Source: Symbiodinium sp. CCMP2592
Lineage: Eukaryota > Sar > Dinophyceae > Suessiales > Symbiodiniaceae
Direction: 5' to 3'
Assembly (NCBI GenBank): GCA_905221615.1
Contig: CAJNDT010002890.1
Location: 1,138,001-1,202,000, forward strand
DNA: 64,000 nt
Shown here: positions 11,809 to 22,405 of the stretch, piece by piece
Position numbering within the stretch: the first letter of the stretch is position 1
Layout: each line of letters begins with the position of its first letter
The notes under the pieces: model-generated
Database searches by the model: none
The model's input: the letters and a program-made list of their open reading frames with translations, nothing else
Told to the model about the DNA's origin: nothing
Program-made: the position numbers and the translations under genes

Positions 11809-13144
11809 ATACTTAGGCCTTAGTATAGGATATGCCATATGGGTGCCTGGAGCCTTCAGGGTAGCCTCGGTCTGGTAGGTTTTCGATGGTAGGATTAGGG
11901 TTCAGGATTTACGACTCAGGGTGCAGGGTTTAGGAGTTTAGGATTTAGGGTTTAGGGTTTAAGGTTTAGGGACGTGTTTAACATCACCTGGGTCGTGATA
12001 AACGGACTGGAATTAGTAGTGTTTCCATTACAGCCCCTTCAAGTACATACATCATTATAGTATACCCCACAACTCCACTTTAGCTACGCTTATAAGTTTC
12101 AGGGCTTGTGGTTTAGGATCTTAGGGTTTCTGGCTGCACGAAATAATGCTCACATAACCTGTTGCGAGTCTAGAAGCGCCGACATGTACGACGCCACGAC
12201 AAAGGTTGGAGATACAGTTTTGATCAACAGCAATAGCATCCCACATGCCATTCCATCCCCCACGTAGCAAGAGTTAGACTATGTGTGTTGTTTGTGTCAG
12301 TTAGTGCCTTGCCGTTAGACCCTTCAGATTTAACCCCTTCCACCTACAACCCCGAAAACGCCACCAAGGCCCAACTAACCCTGAACTCAAAAGAGCCTGG
12401 CTTAGAGGTGAATCTATCGATCCTCGCGGCAGAGCACTTGGACCAAATTCCAGGTGAGGTTTGAGGGATCTTTAGGGTGTACACCTGGACCTTGAAAACA
12501 TGCAGGGTTCCTGATTGTGACTTTCCTCTATCATGTATCAGTTCCTTGAGGCAGTTTTGTGTTGAAAGCGTTCAGGGCTTATGGGGTAGGGCTTGGGGCC
12601 TGCACGATTCACGGCTTACGGCGTTTAGGAGGTTTAGGGTTTTTTAGGACTTAGGGTTTGGGGTTTGGTGTTTTCAGGTCTGAGGTTTGGGCCATTGGGG
12701 TGCCTGCATAAACATGGGTACTGTCCTGAATTGGGAAGGATGCTTTTTTTCTACCTCCAAGCAGTACGTCACCCCTAGAAACAGGACCCTTCAATACGGT
12801 AATTTGACACCAGCTGACAAATAGATTGAATCAGTTCAAAAAAGTGGGTCTGTTGGGTTCTAGTCCTTAGTAGCTGAGTCGGAAGATAATTTGTCCTCAA
12901 GAGTAAAGCGCCAAAAACAGAAGCCCTGGCAACAGGCGAGCTTTTCACCAGCGTTTCGGCGGGCTTTGGTCGTTTCGACTGCGTGTGGGCTCTCAGCCGT
13001 CCAAGCCATGAATCTTTCCGTTTCCAAATCGTGGGGAATACCCTCAACCCTCTAGGGGCTACAGTAGTACCCGACTTCCCTTTAACTTTATAGGGTCTAT
13101 GTATTGACACTGAGGCATGTGCCCGTGGCAAGGGGTAAACTACT

Positions 13145-13310
13145 GGGGAACTTTACACTAAACCCTATCACCTAAAACCGGTAACCCTAAACCCAAACCC
13201 TCAACCCTAAACCCAAATCTTAAACCCTAAACCCAAACCCTCAACCCTGAACCCTAAACCCGAAACCCCAAGCCCTAAACCCTAAACACTTAAAAAGCCA
13301 CTAAGCCCTA
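13145..13310. repeat. Telomere-like patch (CCCTAAA on plus)
   Basis: Degenerate CCCTAAACCC and CCCTCAACCC units. Confidence 0.85.
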
Positions 13311-14371
13311 AGCGACACACCTCCAGGCTTCCGGAGTTTGTGTTGTTGAGGCGTCAGGGCGCTAAGGATTTTAGGGTTCAGGGTCTAGGGCTTAGGATTC
13401 AGGATTTAGGGTTTAGGATTCCGATTCTAGGCCAAAGAGCCCCTTAGCTGAAATCAGTCTAGGGTTTAGGATTCAGGGATCAAGGTTTAGGATTCCGATT
13501 CAAGGCCAAAGCTGCAATCAGAGTTGGCTCGGGGTGTTGGACATAGCTGATTCGGACCATACGTGCTAGATGTTCCTCTGCAGTATACACCAAGCCCTTC
13601 GGCACCTGTATAGGAATCCGTTCAGGCACGGGATCAACGGTCCAAGCCAGTGGGTGGCGTCTGCAACTGCAATACTTCGACTGACCTCTGAAACACCATG
13701 GGAAGACCCAGCAACAAGATTCCTCATTGTGTCATCTCCACGTGCTCGTGGATGTCTGCAGGAATCTGTAGTATGCGGATGCACTCAGGCGCCATCGCTT
13801 TTATTGTAAGTATAAAGGCGAGAAGCATTAGATTGGCCTTTTGAGGGATAGTCTATTACATGTTTCACCTTTCTACACAACCTAAACGGAGATACGATTC
13901 ACCTATCCATCGATGGACCTATCTGCCTACCTATCTATATGTTCGTGTGTGCATACTAAGATACTGCTCAGGACAAGCTCTTGAAGCCGAGCGGCTGGTG
14001 ACTGAGACGGTTTGTTATAGCAGTCTAGCCCACCAGTCCTAAGCCCAAAGTTCGGAAATAGCCCGCAACCCCTAAACCCCAAACCCCAAAACCCCAAACC
14101 CCAAACATCCGGAAGACCCTCAAACCGTAGTGTAAGGGCCCCAAGGAGGGGCCCAGGAATCTTGGAGGATCGTGTGAGCACTTTCATCTTTCCTCCCTTT
14201 GATCGCGCGGCTAAATACACTCTAAACCCTAAGCCGTTTAGGGAATATTCAGGGTTGAAGGTTCAGGGTTTAGGGTGGCAGGTTAAATTAGGGTGCACGA
14301 TCGAAATCTAAAGATTGGGCTTAGGGTTTGAGCCTCGGGATCGAGGGTTGAATGAGCTGAATGTCTCGGAC

Positions 14372-14476
14372 TACGGTTGATGATATTTCTCCTGCAGTAC
14401 CTTAAGGACCCTAAGCTATGGAAATTATGGTACATTTCTGATAATGGGAAATGCAGGATTTATATCATCAACCGTA
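14372..14476. mobile_element. MITE family 1, copy a (105 bp, TA target site)
   Basis: Near-perfect inverted ends TACGGTTGATGAT...ATCATCAACCGTA around a core with CTTAAGGACCCTAA. The flanking dinucleotide is TA on both sides. It has the same 105-bp length as copies b and c. Confidence 0.85.
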
Positions 14477-15042
14477 GGATTCCGGATTAGCGGTTCGGTG
14501 TTGTCGTGGTGGACGCCTGCATCCGTTTCAGCGGACTTGAAACGAGTTCACTAGAGCCATCTCTCTGTTCCGAAACCCAAAACTCCTGAGCCAAAGTTGA
14601 GCTTGAGGTGGGAATGCAATGCACAGATCTGTTTCCGCTTTGTTGTCTCCACAAGTCTACATCCCAGGGCCTTGGGATCAGTTTGGACAGTCATCATGTC
14701 TACAGGAAAGTTCATGTGTAGTCACAAGTTGTTAGGATTATTCAGGGGCTTACCCTTTCAACATGTTAAAGTGTTGTTTCGGACTCGCAGGTGTAGGTAT
14801 CGCGATGCCTGCCCATGGTGCCACTTAACATAATTTATAAAACCCTGCGTTTCAATACCCTTGAAACCACAACCACCTTCAAACTCCTACAGAGTTGTAC
14901 AAAACCAACAGGAAAACTTACACCTCCCAATCGCCGCCCACGTAGCCCTACTTGTGCAAAACGAACAAGAAAATCATTCGGATGGGTTTTCTAAGTTTGA
15001 TTCCCCCTTAAAGTCCTCATCACAAGAGGTCTTCATGAGTGT

Positions 15043-15147
15043 TAGGGCTGATGATAAAAATCCTGCATTACCCATAATAAGGAATATCTCATAATTCCCA
15101 TAGTTTAGGGTCCTTAAGGTAATGCAGGATTTGTATCATCAACAGTA
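15043..15147. mobile_element. MITE family 1, copy b (105 bp, inverted)
   Basis: Same element as 14372-14476 in the opposite orientation (GGTCCTTAAGG in its right half), with ends diverged at a few bases. Confidence 0.85.
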
Positions 15148-15327
15148 GGTACAAGTGGTGACCCTCATGTAGAACTGCCCCCACCTGCATCTTTGTGCCG
15201 AGCTTCTGGCCTTGTATTCTCGAGGCGTCGACCTCTACAACCTGCCAAAGACGGCCAACATCGAGGCGCCGTAAACCCTGGGATACCCTGCGTTTCAGAT
15301 CCAGGAACGTTAAACCTACAAGTCCAC

Positions 15328-15420
15328 ATGGGTGGTTGTAAAAATTATGGTCCGTTGTTGGGTCCCTAATGTTGTACTGCACCTAATGTTTAGGGTACCC
15401 AAAAGGGACAACTACCCACG
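15328..15420. mobile_element. MITE family 13, copy a
   Basis: CATGGGTGGTTGTAAAAATT at the left and AAAAGGGACAACTACCCACG at the right. Confidence 0.68.
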
Positions 15421-15484
15421 TCGTTTGCACAGCCCGAAGGACAGGAGCCTTCTACTGTCGTCGAAGTTAAGGAGTGCGTTTTTC

Positions 15485-15590
15485 GGCCCTAAACCCTAGA
15501 AAAAACAAAATCCTAAACTCTAAAACCCTAAACCCTAAACCCCAAACCCTAAACTCTAAACCCTAAACTCCTAAACCCTAAACCGTGCTA
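15485..15590. repeat. Telomere-like patch (CCCTAAA on plus)
   Basis: About twelve CCCTAAA/CCCCAAA/ACTCTAAA units between two family-13 elements. Confidence 0.88.
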
Positions 15591-15655
15591 CTTGCAGCCG
15601 ACCTGAAAGCTGCTCAGGGTTTCGAAGTTCGGGCTGAGGCTGGTGAGGCCGCAAA

Positions 15656-15760
15656 GGGTGGTTGTCACAATTAGGGTCCCTTTTTGGGGTACCCTGAATA
15701 TTAGGTGCCGTAGTATACTCAGGACCCAAAAAGGGGATCCTAATTTTAACAGTCACCCAT
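15656..15760. mobile_element. MITE family 13, copy b
   Basis: GGGTGGTTGTCACAATTAGG at the left and ATTTTAACAGTCACCCAT at the right, with GGTCCCTTTTTGGGG inside. Confidence 0.7.
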
Positions 15761-16212
15761 CTGGTAATTTTCAGAAAACAAGGGATCCCTAAGATTTCAG
15801 TAGGGTCATATCGTCGCCCCCCACATTGCCAAATCTTCCGGCTCAAGGCCGCCACTTGCATCCTTAACCTTTGAGGGTGTATCATAGGTAGATATACGCG
15901 ATCTGAATGATGAACACTTTGTCTCCTCTGATAATTAGATTGTCAACCAAAGGCATTAATGGCCACAAGAATCGCTCAAGCACCTCGATGCTCCGAATTT
16001 TTCTTGACCTACGGACTAGCCTCGCAATTGCAATGCGGTTCCTTGAGGGGAGATCCCCACCACAACCACAGCTGAACCCTGCAACCCTGGAGCCCTGAAA
16101 CTTGAAAGCCCCAAATCCACGACGTCCTTGTAAGCCCGTGAACCTTCATGAAAAAACCCTTGCGCGGCCTTCATTAAAGTTCCTCCATATCCCTAGACCC
16201 CGTCCCCAACCC

Positions 16213-16258
16213 TAAGGCTCCATGTATCCACATGAGTATACATTGACCCTAAAGTGCC

Positions 16259-16314
<56 letters not shown>

Positions 16315-16365
16315 GCGACTACTGTTAAGGCCAAAGTATGTAATATTTTGGTACACGGACCCTTA
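16213..16365. mobile_element. MITE family 5, copy f, expanded by a TA microsatellite
   Basis: Ends TAAGGCTCCATGTATCC and GTACACGGACCCTTA are typical. The core carries a TATA microsatellite (16258-16315) that lengthens it to 153 bp. Confidence 0.75.
16258..16315. repeat. TA microsatellite inside a MITE
   Basis: About 28 TA units with one CA interruption, in the centre of MITE family 5 copy f. Confidence 0.95.
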
Positions 16366-16463
16366 GGGCAATCCACAGGTGAGTGTTCACCGTCGGGCCT
16401 CTCCGGACCAGCCGGGACCTTCCTTCGAGGGTGGGAAGATTGTCGGAGACGTTGTTGGAGGGG

Positions 16464-16587
16464 TACTTAGAGGATCATGGGAGTGAGCAAGTAGGGTTAT
16501 AGGTACCCAAGTTGGGGTTATAAGTAATTATAAGTATAGTTACCCTAATTATAGCCCTAGTTACTAAGTCCCCTGACCCTTTAAGTA
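16464..16587. mobile_element. MITE family 4, copy d (diverged)
   Basis: Left TACTTAGAGG and right CTAAGTCCCCTGACCC match the family ends. Its right TA is shared with the family-7 element that starts at 16586. Confidence 0.6.
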
Positions 16588-16694
16588 GTGAAGGAACCGG
16601 GTTAAGAAACCCTAGGTCTTTATTAGGGTTCCTCATATAATCCTACTACCTGGGGGTTACAGGACCAGGGTTGCTTAATCAGGTTCCTACATTA
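16586..16694. mobile_element. MITE family 7, copy c
   Basis: GAACCGGGTTAAGAAACCCT at the left and TTAATCAGGTTCCTACATTA at the right; it abuts the family-4 copy that ends at 16587. Confidence 0.78.
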
Positions 16695-16895
16695 CCCTTG
16701 TTGGGCAATGTAAGGGCTGCGCAAACAGATTATCTAGCATCAAAAGATATCAAAAGCCTGTGCAGAGCCTCAGAGGGGACTGGTTCTTCTTTGGTGTCCC
16801 AGTGTAGTCCTCCGAAAACTCGCAGAATTGACCAAGACCTACTTGCGGCGGGCTGCTGTACGCTAGGTCCCAGACCATGCAAACCAAACTTCCAA

Positions 16896-17015
16896 ATTCA
16901 AACGGGCAGTTCTCTAAATCAGGTGTTTGGGATTCCTTTATAGGTCCCCGAAGTAGTACGGCACCCTTTAGAGAAGGACCCAGACAGGGACCCTGATTCT
17001 GAGAACCACATTCCC
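16896..17015. mobile_element. MITE family 13-like, copy d
   Basis: GGGCAGTTCTCTAAATCAGG on the left and AGGGACCCTGATTCTGAGAA on the right; GTAGTACGGCACC is shared with copy c. Confidence 0.55.
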
Positions 17016-17067
17016 AAAAGTTAATGTCGAGCCCTGGGCTCAAATTCAAAGGCCCCAACCCAAGCCC

Positions 17068-17201
17068 TACTTGGAGGGTTGGGGAACTTAGCAACTAGTC
17101 ATTTTGGAGACTTATAAGTACGATAACCCCATTACGATCCTTTTTAGGGTACTTAAAACTCTACTTACTACCTACTTACTAAGTCCCCCGACCCTCCAAG
17201 C
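17068..17201. mobile_element. MITE family 4, copy c
   Basis: Left TACTTGGAGGGTTGGGG and right CCCCCGACCCTCCAAG, with ACTTATAAGTAC-type cores. Confidence 0.82.
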
Positions 17202-17436
17202 CCTAGCCAGACCTAAGAGCCTTCCAGTAAAGCTCAAGCATATAGAGGGGTTTAGGGTTCACCCTTTAGGATTTCGGGTTTAGGGTTTAAGCTTTAGGAT
17301 TTCAGGTTTATGGTTTAGGGTTGAAGCTTTAGGATTTCGGGTTTAGGTTTAGGGTTTAGAGATCTGTAGGCCTCGGGCACCTGGCAGGGTCTGACACCAT
17401 CAATGTTATGCTAAGCCTGCAGAATCTTACCCTAAT

Positions 17437-17532
17437 TATGGGTCCATGTACTCATATACGTTGGCCTTACAGTACTCCCTGTTATGGTACTTTAGGGTCA
17501 AAGTACGTCCTATTTGGGAACATGGACCCTTA
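17437..17532. mobile_element. MITE family 5, copy b
   Basis: Ends TATGGGTCCATGTACTC and ACATGGACCCTTA; core GGCCTTACAGTACTCCC. Confidence 0.82.
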
Positions 17533-17655
17533 GGGGTATTCTCAAGCCACACAAGGTCCAGCTGTGAACAGCCCCGACAATGATACCCCCATGTTTACAG
17601 ACCAGCTGTCTAGATTGAGGCCGGGAAAGCAGCAGCCGCAGCCATTGTACCGGGC

Positions 17656-17853
17656 CTACATCGCTTTGGCCCAGGCACCTTTCTTACGGAAGGGTTTTGG
17701 GGGTTCTTGAGTTTGGGCTTCGGTGGTCAGATCGTTGCAGGGCAGGGCTTGGCCTAAGGATTCTTTGTTTTTCTTTAACAGCATTTTGCGCAGCAACTTC
17801 TTGGATGGTGTGTTCGCGTTTCCGTCTTCAGCAGCCGCACTGGCCAGCATCAC
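17656..17853 (-). CDS. Possible lysine-rich exon on the minus strand
   Basis: This 65-codon minus-strand frame is lysine- and leucine-rich (K-K-L-L-R-K-M-L-L-K-K-N-K), then acidic and proline-rich, and lacks telomere-like units. It could be a basic, possibly nuclear, protein segment. The plus strand is also open here, so the coding strand is uncertain. Confidence 0.2.
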   Translation of the reverse strand: MMLASAAAEDGNANTPSKKLLRKMLLKKNKESLGQALPCNDLTTEAQTQEPPKPFRKKGAWAKAM

Positions 17854-18010
17854 CAGTACACATCATTGCCTTCCTCGTCGCCATCACCCTTATCAGCTGC
17901 ATTATCGTTACCATCGCCATCATCACCCTCATCATGTCTTCATCGTCATCGCCACTACCATCACCATCATCAATATCGTCATTATCACCATCATGTTGCG
18001 CATCGTCGTT
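17850..18010. repeat. Degenerate CAT/ATC trinucleotide tract
   Basis: Imperfect CATCAC/ATCATC repeats give Ser-, His- or Ile-rich frames in three registers, so no coding claim is made. Confidence 0.85.
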
Positions 18011-18156
18011 GTGATAAGTGCTTGTTGTTCATCTGCATTTGCATCCGTTCTCGGCCTTGTTGTCGTCTGCCTTCGTCGTCGTTAGCGTCACACAACGCAA
18101 TGGTTGATGTGTTCGTTTGCTGGTCGCTGATATCTAGAATCTAGTCCGCATTACAT

Positions 18157-18257
18157 GGGGGTTTCCGAAAATAGGGGACACATATACAGTGCCCTAAATA
18201 GCCGGATCCTTATTGTAGGGACCCCCAAAGAAGGTAACCCTATTTTCGGAAACTCCC
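18157..18257. mobile_element. MITE family 2, copy b
   Basis: Ends GGGGGTTTCCGAAAATAGG and CTATTTTCGGAAACTCCC. Flanks ACAT and ATAT are a near 4-bp duplication. Confidence 0.8.
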
Positions 18258-18754
18258 ATATCCCCATGGATAGCATATTTCCCGGAAGTCCACTCCATGT
18301 TGTAAAGTGGCCTTCCAGACTGCAGAAGTTGCCGTCGAAACTGTAAAACCCTAAAATCTCGACCAGAACTCCATATACACTCTTGCAGCCAACAATCTTC
18401 TGGAGCAGGCGTGTTTCCAAATGCCGCAGCAGCTTTAGAAGTTGACCTGTCGTTCTAGCATGACAGGCAGGGTTCGCTGTTTTGGCACCAAGGAACGTTC
18501 GTTGGCAAACAGGTCCTGGTGCGTATTCGAGTTGCAAGCTTCGAACACCGCCAAAAGCCCAGACGTCTGAAACCCAATCCCGAAGTTCTGGAGGTCAAAG
18601 CTATGACGATGGCAGGCAGCATCGCAGGATTCTGCAACGCATGATCTCTTGAGGGTGCAGGTTTAGGGGCACCTCAGGATGTTAGGCCTTACTTGCTTTC
18701 AGTTTTTTTTTGATTCTGGATTTGTATTTGCAGGTCCCAGTCGCCGGTGCAATC

Positions 18755-18864
18755 TAAGGTCGGAGCCTGATCAAGAAACCCTGGGCCTCTAACCCCAAAA
18801 TAGTAGGATTCATACAAGGAGCCCTAATAAAGAATCAAGGTTTCTTAATCAGGTTCCTACATTA
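18755..18864. mobile_element. MITE family 7, copy b
   Basis: TAAGGTCGGAGCCTGATC and TTAATCAGGTTCCTACATTA; core CCCCAAAATAGTAGGATTC. Confidence 0.85.
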
Positions 18865-18952
18865 TCATCTCGGGATAGGCCTTGCCGGTGAGCACCTGCG
18901 AGACCAGCTCTAAGAGTCGCTAGCAGCCGGGGGTTCAGGGCTCAGGGTATCA

Positions 18953-19062
18953 TGTAATAGAGGGGCGTAAGCACTTACCATTTTTTACTTGGGTTCCTAA
19001 AAACAAACATAGTATAATATGCCCCCACACCCCATTCTAGTTCTCAAGGCCCCTACAGTAGT
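18953..19062. mobile_element. MITE family 6, copy b
   Basis: GTAATAGAGGGGCGTAAGC at the left and TCAAGGCCCCTACAGTAG at the right. Confidence 0.72.
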
Positions 19063-19249
19063 TAGAATTTTGTGGGCTCCTTAATACTATAATCATAATA
19101 AGCACCCCAAAGGAATGATATCGGCTATTGGTTAGGCTTCTACACTAGAGCATGAAACGTCTGGTCAATGGACCCCACCCGCAAAGAAGCCCTTGAGCTG
19201 CTAAAAGCCAGAAGTCATAGGCTGAAATACACAAAACCCCATTAATCAC

Positions 19250-19354
19250 TACGGTTGATGACATAAATCCTGCACTACCTTAAGGACCCTAAAGTATGGG
19301 AATTATGGTATATTCCTCATAATGGGTAATGCAGGATCTATATCATCAACCGTA
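19250..19354. mobile_element. MITE family 1, copy c (105 bp)
   Basis: Best-preserved copy: TACGGTTGATGACATAAATC at the left, ATATCATCAACCGTA at the right, TA at both edges. Confidence 0.88.
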
Positions 19355-19550
19355 GTATTCCCTAATCCCAAGCCCGACAGCCCTAAAACCACTGAGCCTT
19401 TAGTTTAAACTCACAGCTCTTCAAATCATCGCCAACAATCTTCCCCGGAGTTCCTCCCTCGACAGCTACCTCTAGCAGTAGGCTGGCACCAGCGATTTCT
19501 CCAGATCTCAAGGATGCGGAGCCTGGGAACAATGACAAGCTCACAGTTTT

Positions 19551-19649
19551 GGGGAGTTTCCGAACATAGGGGTATCTTATTTTGCGGTCCTTATAAGGAT
19601 CCTACTATTTAGGGTACTATATTAGAGTCCCCCATTTTCGGAAACTCCC
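19551..19649. mobile_element. MITE family 2, copy c
   Basis: Ends GGGGAGTTTCCG and CGGAAACTCCC, flanked on both sides by TTTT (19547-19550 and 19650-19653). Confidence 0.82.
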
Positions 19650-19676
19650 TTTTCGAGTTGCCGACAGACTTTTCGC

Positions 19677-19898
19677 TCAAGGCTTGTGACTTTGCTCCAG
19701 CATCAAACCTGGCCGCAGCTCCTCCCCGTGGTGCCCCGATAAGGGCAGCAGCCAAAATGCTGGTCCGCGTGGGCTACAGATGTGGTGCCTGCTGCAAGCT
19801 GCGACATCTAGGCACATGTGGAAATAGCTGTTGGTGTTCTCGCTGCGCGCTGCCGAGTCGAGCCAGTGATCCGCAAGCTGCAGCTGCTCCCCCAGCAA
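19677..19898 (-). CDS. Possible minus-strand exon between MITEs
   Basis: The segment between a family-2 MITE (ending 19649) and telomere-like DNA is more GC-rich and open in several frames. The minus frame (L-G-E-Q-L-Q-L-A-D-H-W-L-D, cysteine- and histidine-containing) looks the most protein-like. No homology is recognised. Confidence 0.15.
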   Translation of the reverse strand: MLGEQLQLADHWLDSAARSENTNSYFHMCLDVAACSRHHICSPRGPAFWLLPLSGHHGEELRPGLMLEQSHKP

Positions 19899-20117
19899 TG
19901 CAAACTTGTTATCCCGACTAATCTCTCGCCCCCGCTTCGGGCCCCACAGCCTGATAGCAAGCCTTTGAGAAAATCTCGAGGCAGCCGAGTCAGGCTTACT
20001 CTAATTCTCAAGGCCCCGATAGTAGGATTAAGGGTTTAGGGTTAAGGGCCTGGGGTTTAGAGTTAAGGGTTTAGGTTTTAGGGGCTAGGGTTTAGGGTTT
20101 AGGTTTCAGGGGTTACC

Positions 20118-20216
20118 TATAGTCTCCATTGTAGTTCCTTTTTTGGTTTAACCAATCTTATATTGAGGATTCTAGCTAAAAGGTAACCCCACAAAGGAAC
20201 TACAATGGAGACTATA
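20118..20216. mobile_element. MITE family 3, copy b
   Basis: Ends TATAGTCTCCATTGTAGTTC and GGAACTACAATGGAGACTATA are near-perfect. A family-9 copy follows within 20 bp. Confidence 0.88.
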
Positions 20217-20232
20217 GGTAGGCTTTAGGGTT

Positions 20233-20340
20233 GCAGTAAACCCCAGAAAGTTGGAAACCGGATTAAGGCCAACTAGTGCCCTATACATCACTCTTAAGGA
20301 TTGAGGCTATTGGGTTTCCAACTTTTGGGCTTCTACTGTA
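20233..20340. mobile_element. MITE family 9, copy c
   Basis: GCAGTAAACCCCAGAAAGTT and TTTTGGGCTTCTACTGTA, in the opposite orientation to copy b. Confidence 0.82.
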
Positions 20341-20484
20341 AACCCCACCCTAAAGCCCTAAGCCCTTTATAGGATCCCTTGAAATGGAGCCCTTATAGAA
20401 TAGGATCCCTTTAAAAGGAACCCTGAAGCCCCTATTCCAGATCCCTTTAAGGAACGCATATAGATCCCTTGACAGGCGCCCTCG

Positions 20485-20620
20485 TACTTGGAGGGTCGGG
20501 GGACTTAGTAAGTAGATAGTAAGTAGACTTATAAGTCCCCTAAAAGGGACCCTAATTGGGGTTATGGTACTTATAAGTCCCTAAAATAACCAGTTACTAA
20601 GTCCCCCGACCCTCCAAGTA
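20485..20620. mobile_element. MITE family 4, copy a (136 bp)
   Basis: The best copy: TACTTGGAGGGTCGGGGGAC and GTCCCCCGACCCTCCAAGTA are perfect inverted repeats of 20 bp, with TA at both edges. Confidence 0.9.
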
Positions 20621-20692
20621 GGATCCCTGACAACTCTTCCAGGAGAGGCTCCGAGCTCGGAGATGTCTGCAGCCCCATGGCTGGGCCATTCT

Positions 20693-21006
20693 GGGTTTTA
20701 GGGATTTAGGGATTAGGGATCAGGGATTTAGGAATTAGGGATTTAGGGTTTTAAGGTTTAGGGATTAGGGATTTAGGGTTTCGAGGGTTTTAGGGGTTTA
20801 GGGATTAGGGATTTAGGGTCTCGAGGGTTTTAGGGATTAGGTTTAGGGATTTAGGGATTAGGGATTTAGGGTTTCGAGGGTTTTAGGGATTAGGTTTAGG
20901 GATTTAGGGATTAGGGATTTAGGGATTTAGGGTTTTAGGGTTTAGCGTTTGGGGGTTTAGGGGTTTAGGGTTTAGGGTTTTAGGGTTTAGGGTTTAGGGT
21001 TTAAGG
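20693..21006. repeat. Telomere-like higher-order array (TTTAGGGATTAGGG)
   Basis: Blocks of GGATTTAGGGATTAGG and GGGTTTCGAGGGTTTTAGG repeat four to five times: a higher-order unit of about 50-60 bp. Confidence 0.9.
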
Positions 21007-21109
21007 TGGCGGTTCTTTCCTGTGCAGCCTTGAGGGCTTTATGAAATGTTCCGCCGTCGCCGGAAGTTTTCATCCCAGGGCGATCTAGTTCTTCGTCAGA
21101 CTTTCATCT

Positions 21110-21191
21110 GGGAGTTTCCGACAACAGGGGATGCTAATATAGCACCCTAGGTAGTAGGATCCTTGTTATAAGGACACCAAAATAAGGTACA
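21110..21191. mobile_element. MITE family 2, copy d (3' truncated)
   Basis: The left end GGGAGTTTCCGACAAC and core TAGTAGGATCC are present after ATCT; the right inverted end is missing. Confidence 0.7.
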
Positions 21192-21570
21192 CCGGTGAAT
21201 CCTAGACGCGAAACTGCTTACCCTAACCCGTACCCTTACCTTCCAAATTAAAGGTAAACATGAATGGGGTCAGCTCTTCAGGCAAAAATCCCCAAGTCTC
21301 CCACCGCCCACTATAGCCCGAAGCTAAGGTATTCGAAGATTGGCTCGGGCTTATCGGTGGCGAGTCGCTGCCGCCGTCGCAGAGCCCACTTCCCAGCTGA
21401 TCGACGGTTTTTACAAGGGTTTTACCAGGGCTTTACAAGTTCGTATAAGGGTTCTTTGTCAGCATTTCCAGAAGTGTCCATAAGACGTCTCCCAGGGCTC
21501 TGGAAGCATTCTATATTGTAAGGGTTCTTTTGATGGTTCCCTCAGGCTCCTAGAGGGATTTTGCTATCCC

Positions 21571-21673
21571 TAGGGGTTCATGTGCCCAAATAGCACAAAA
21601 ACATTAGCCGAAGTGCCTATATCGGGACTACTTCAAGACTTACGTGTATGCTGTTTAGGCACATGGACCCCTA
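21571..21673. mobile_element. MITE family 5, copy d
   Basis: Ends TAGGGGTTCATGTGCCC and GGCACATGGACCCCTA. Confidence 0.8.
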
Positions 21674-21930
21674 GCGACTAAGGGTACAGGGTTTAGGGGC
21701 GGGGGGCGGTAACCGGGCAGTTTAGGGGGGCTGCGGGCTAAACCCCTCTGAACAGATTGGCCTTGTTGAATTGCCCAGCAGTCATATGATGTTTTGGGTT
21801 TAGGGATATGGGGATTTAGGGATTTGGAGGTTTAGGGTTTAGGGTGAAGCTAAAATCATTATTCCTATATCCTTGGCCCAAGAACTGATTTTTCGACGCT
21901 TAGAACCTGTGGTTAAGGGCTCATGGGTTC

Positions 21931-22075
21931 TACTTGGAGGCTCAGGGGACTTAGTAAGTAGATAATAAATATACTGATAAGTACCATAACCCCAATTAAG
22001 ATCCCTTTTCGGGAACTTATAAGTCTACTTAGTCTACTTATTACCTATTGACTAGGGCCCCCGACCCTCCAAGTA
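21931..22075. mobile_element. MITE family 4, copy b
   Basis: Ends TACTTGGAGGCTCAGGGGAC and CCCCCGACCCTCCAAGTA. Confidence 0.85.
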
Positions 22076-22297
22076 GGGTCGGGAGATGGAATCGCACAAG
22101 CATCTTAAAGCCCAAGCTCAGGTAATGATCATCTGTTCCTGCACTGCCTGGAGATGGGCAGGCAGAGCAGCTTGGCGCATCTATGGCAGGGAAAGGAAAC
22201 GGCTTGCCGGTGTTTAGGATCGAGGTTCCCCATGAGTACCAGTTCAGCTGTGTTAAGGTGTTTTCTTCTTGTTTGGGTTTGGGTTTTACGGGTTTCC

Positions 22298-22405
22298 TAG
22301 AGTCTCCATTGTAGTTCTTTTTTTGGTTAACCAGCTTTAGGGTTAGGATCCTTTAATTAATAGAGATTTGGTTAACCAAAAAAAGGAACTACAATGGAGA
22401 CGATA
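22298..22405. mobile_element. MITE family 3, copy c
   Basis: Ends TAGAGTCTCCATTGTAGTTC and GAACTACAATGGAGACGATA, with an inner GGTTAACCA palindrome. Confidence 0.85.

Larger units (their letters stand above)
10502..17650. other. Gene-poor region: microsatellites, MITEs, telomere-like patches
   Basis: No supported gene. The 12,000-13,140 and 13,500-14,040 stretches lack strong repeats. 13,566-13,809 is open on both strands but has no splice or homology support. Confidence 0.55.

Noticed and set aside
17697-18144. Three overlapping His/Ser/Ile-rich frames
   Set aside because: They are the three registers of a degenerate CAT repeat; three competing frames argue against coding.
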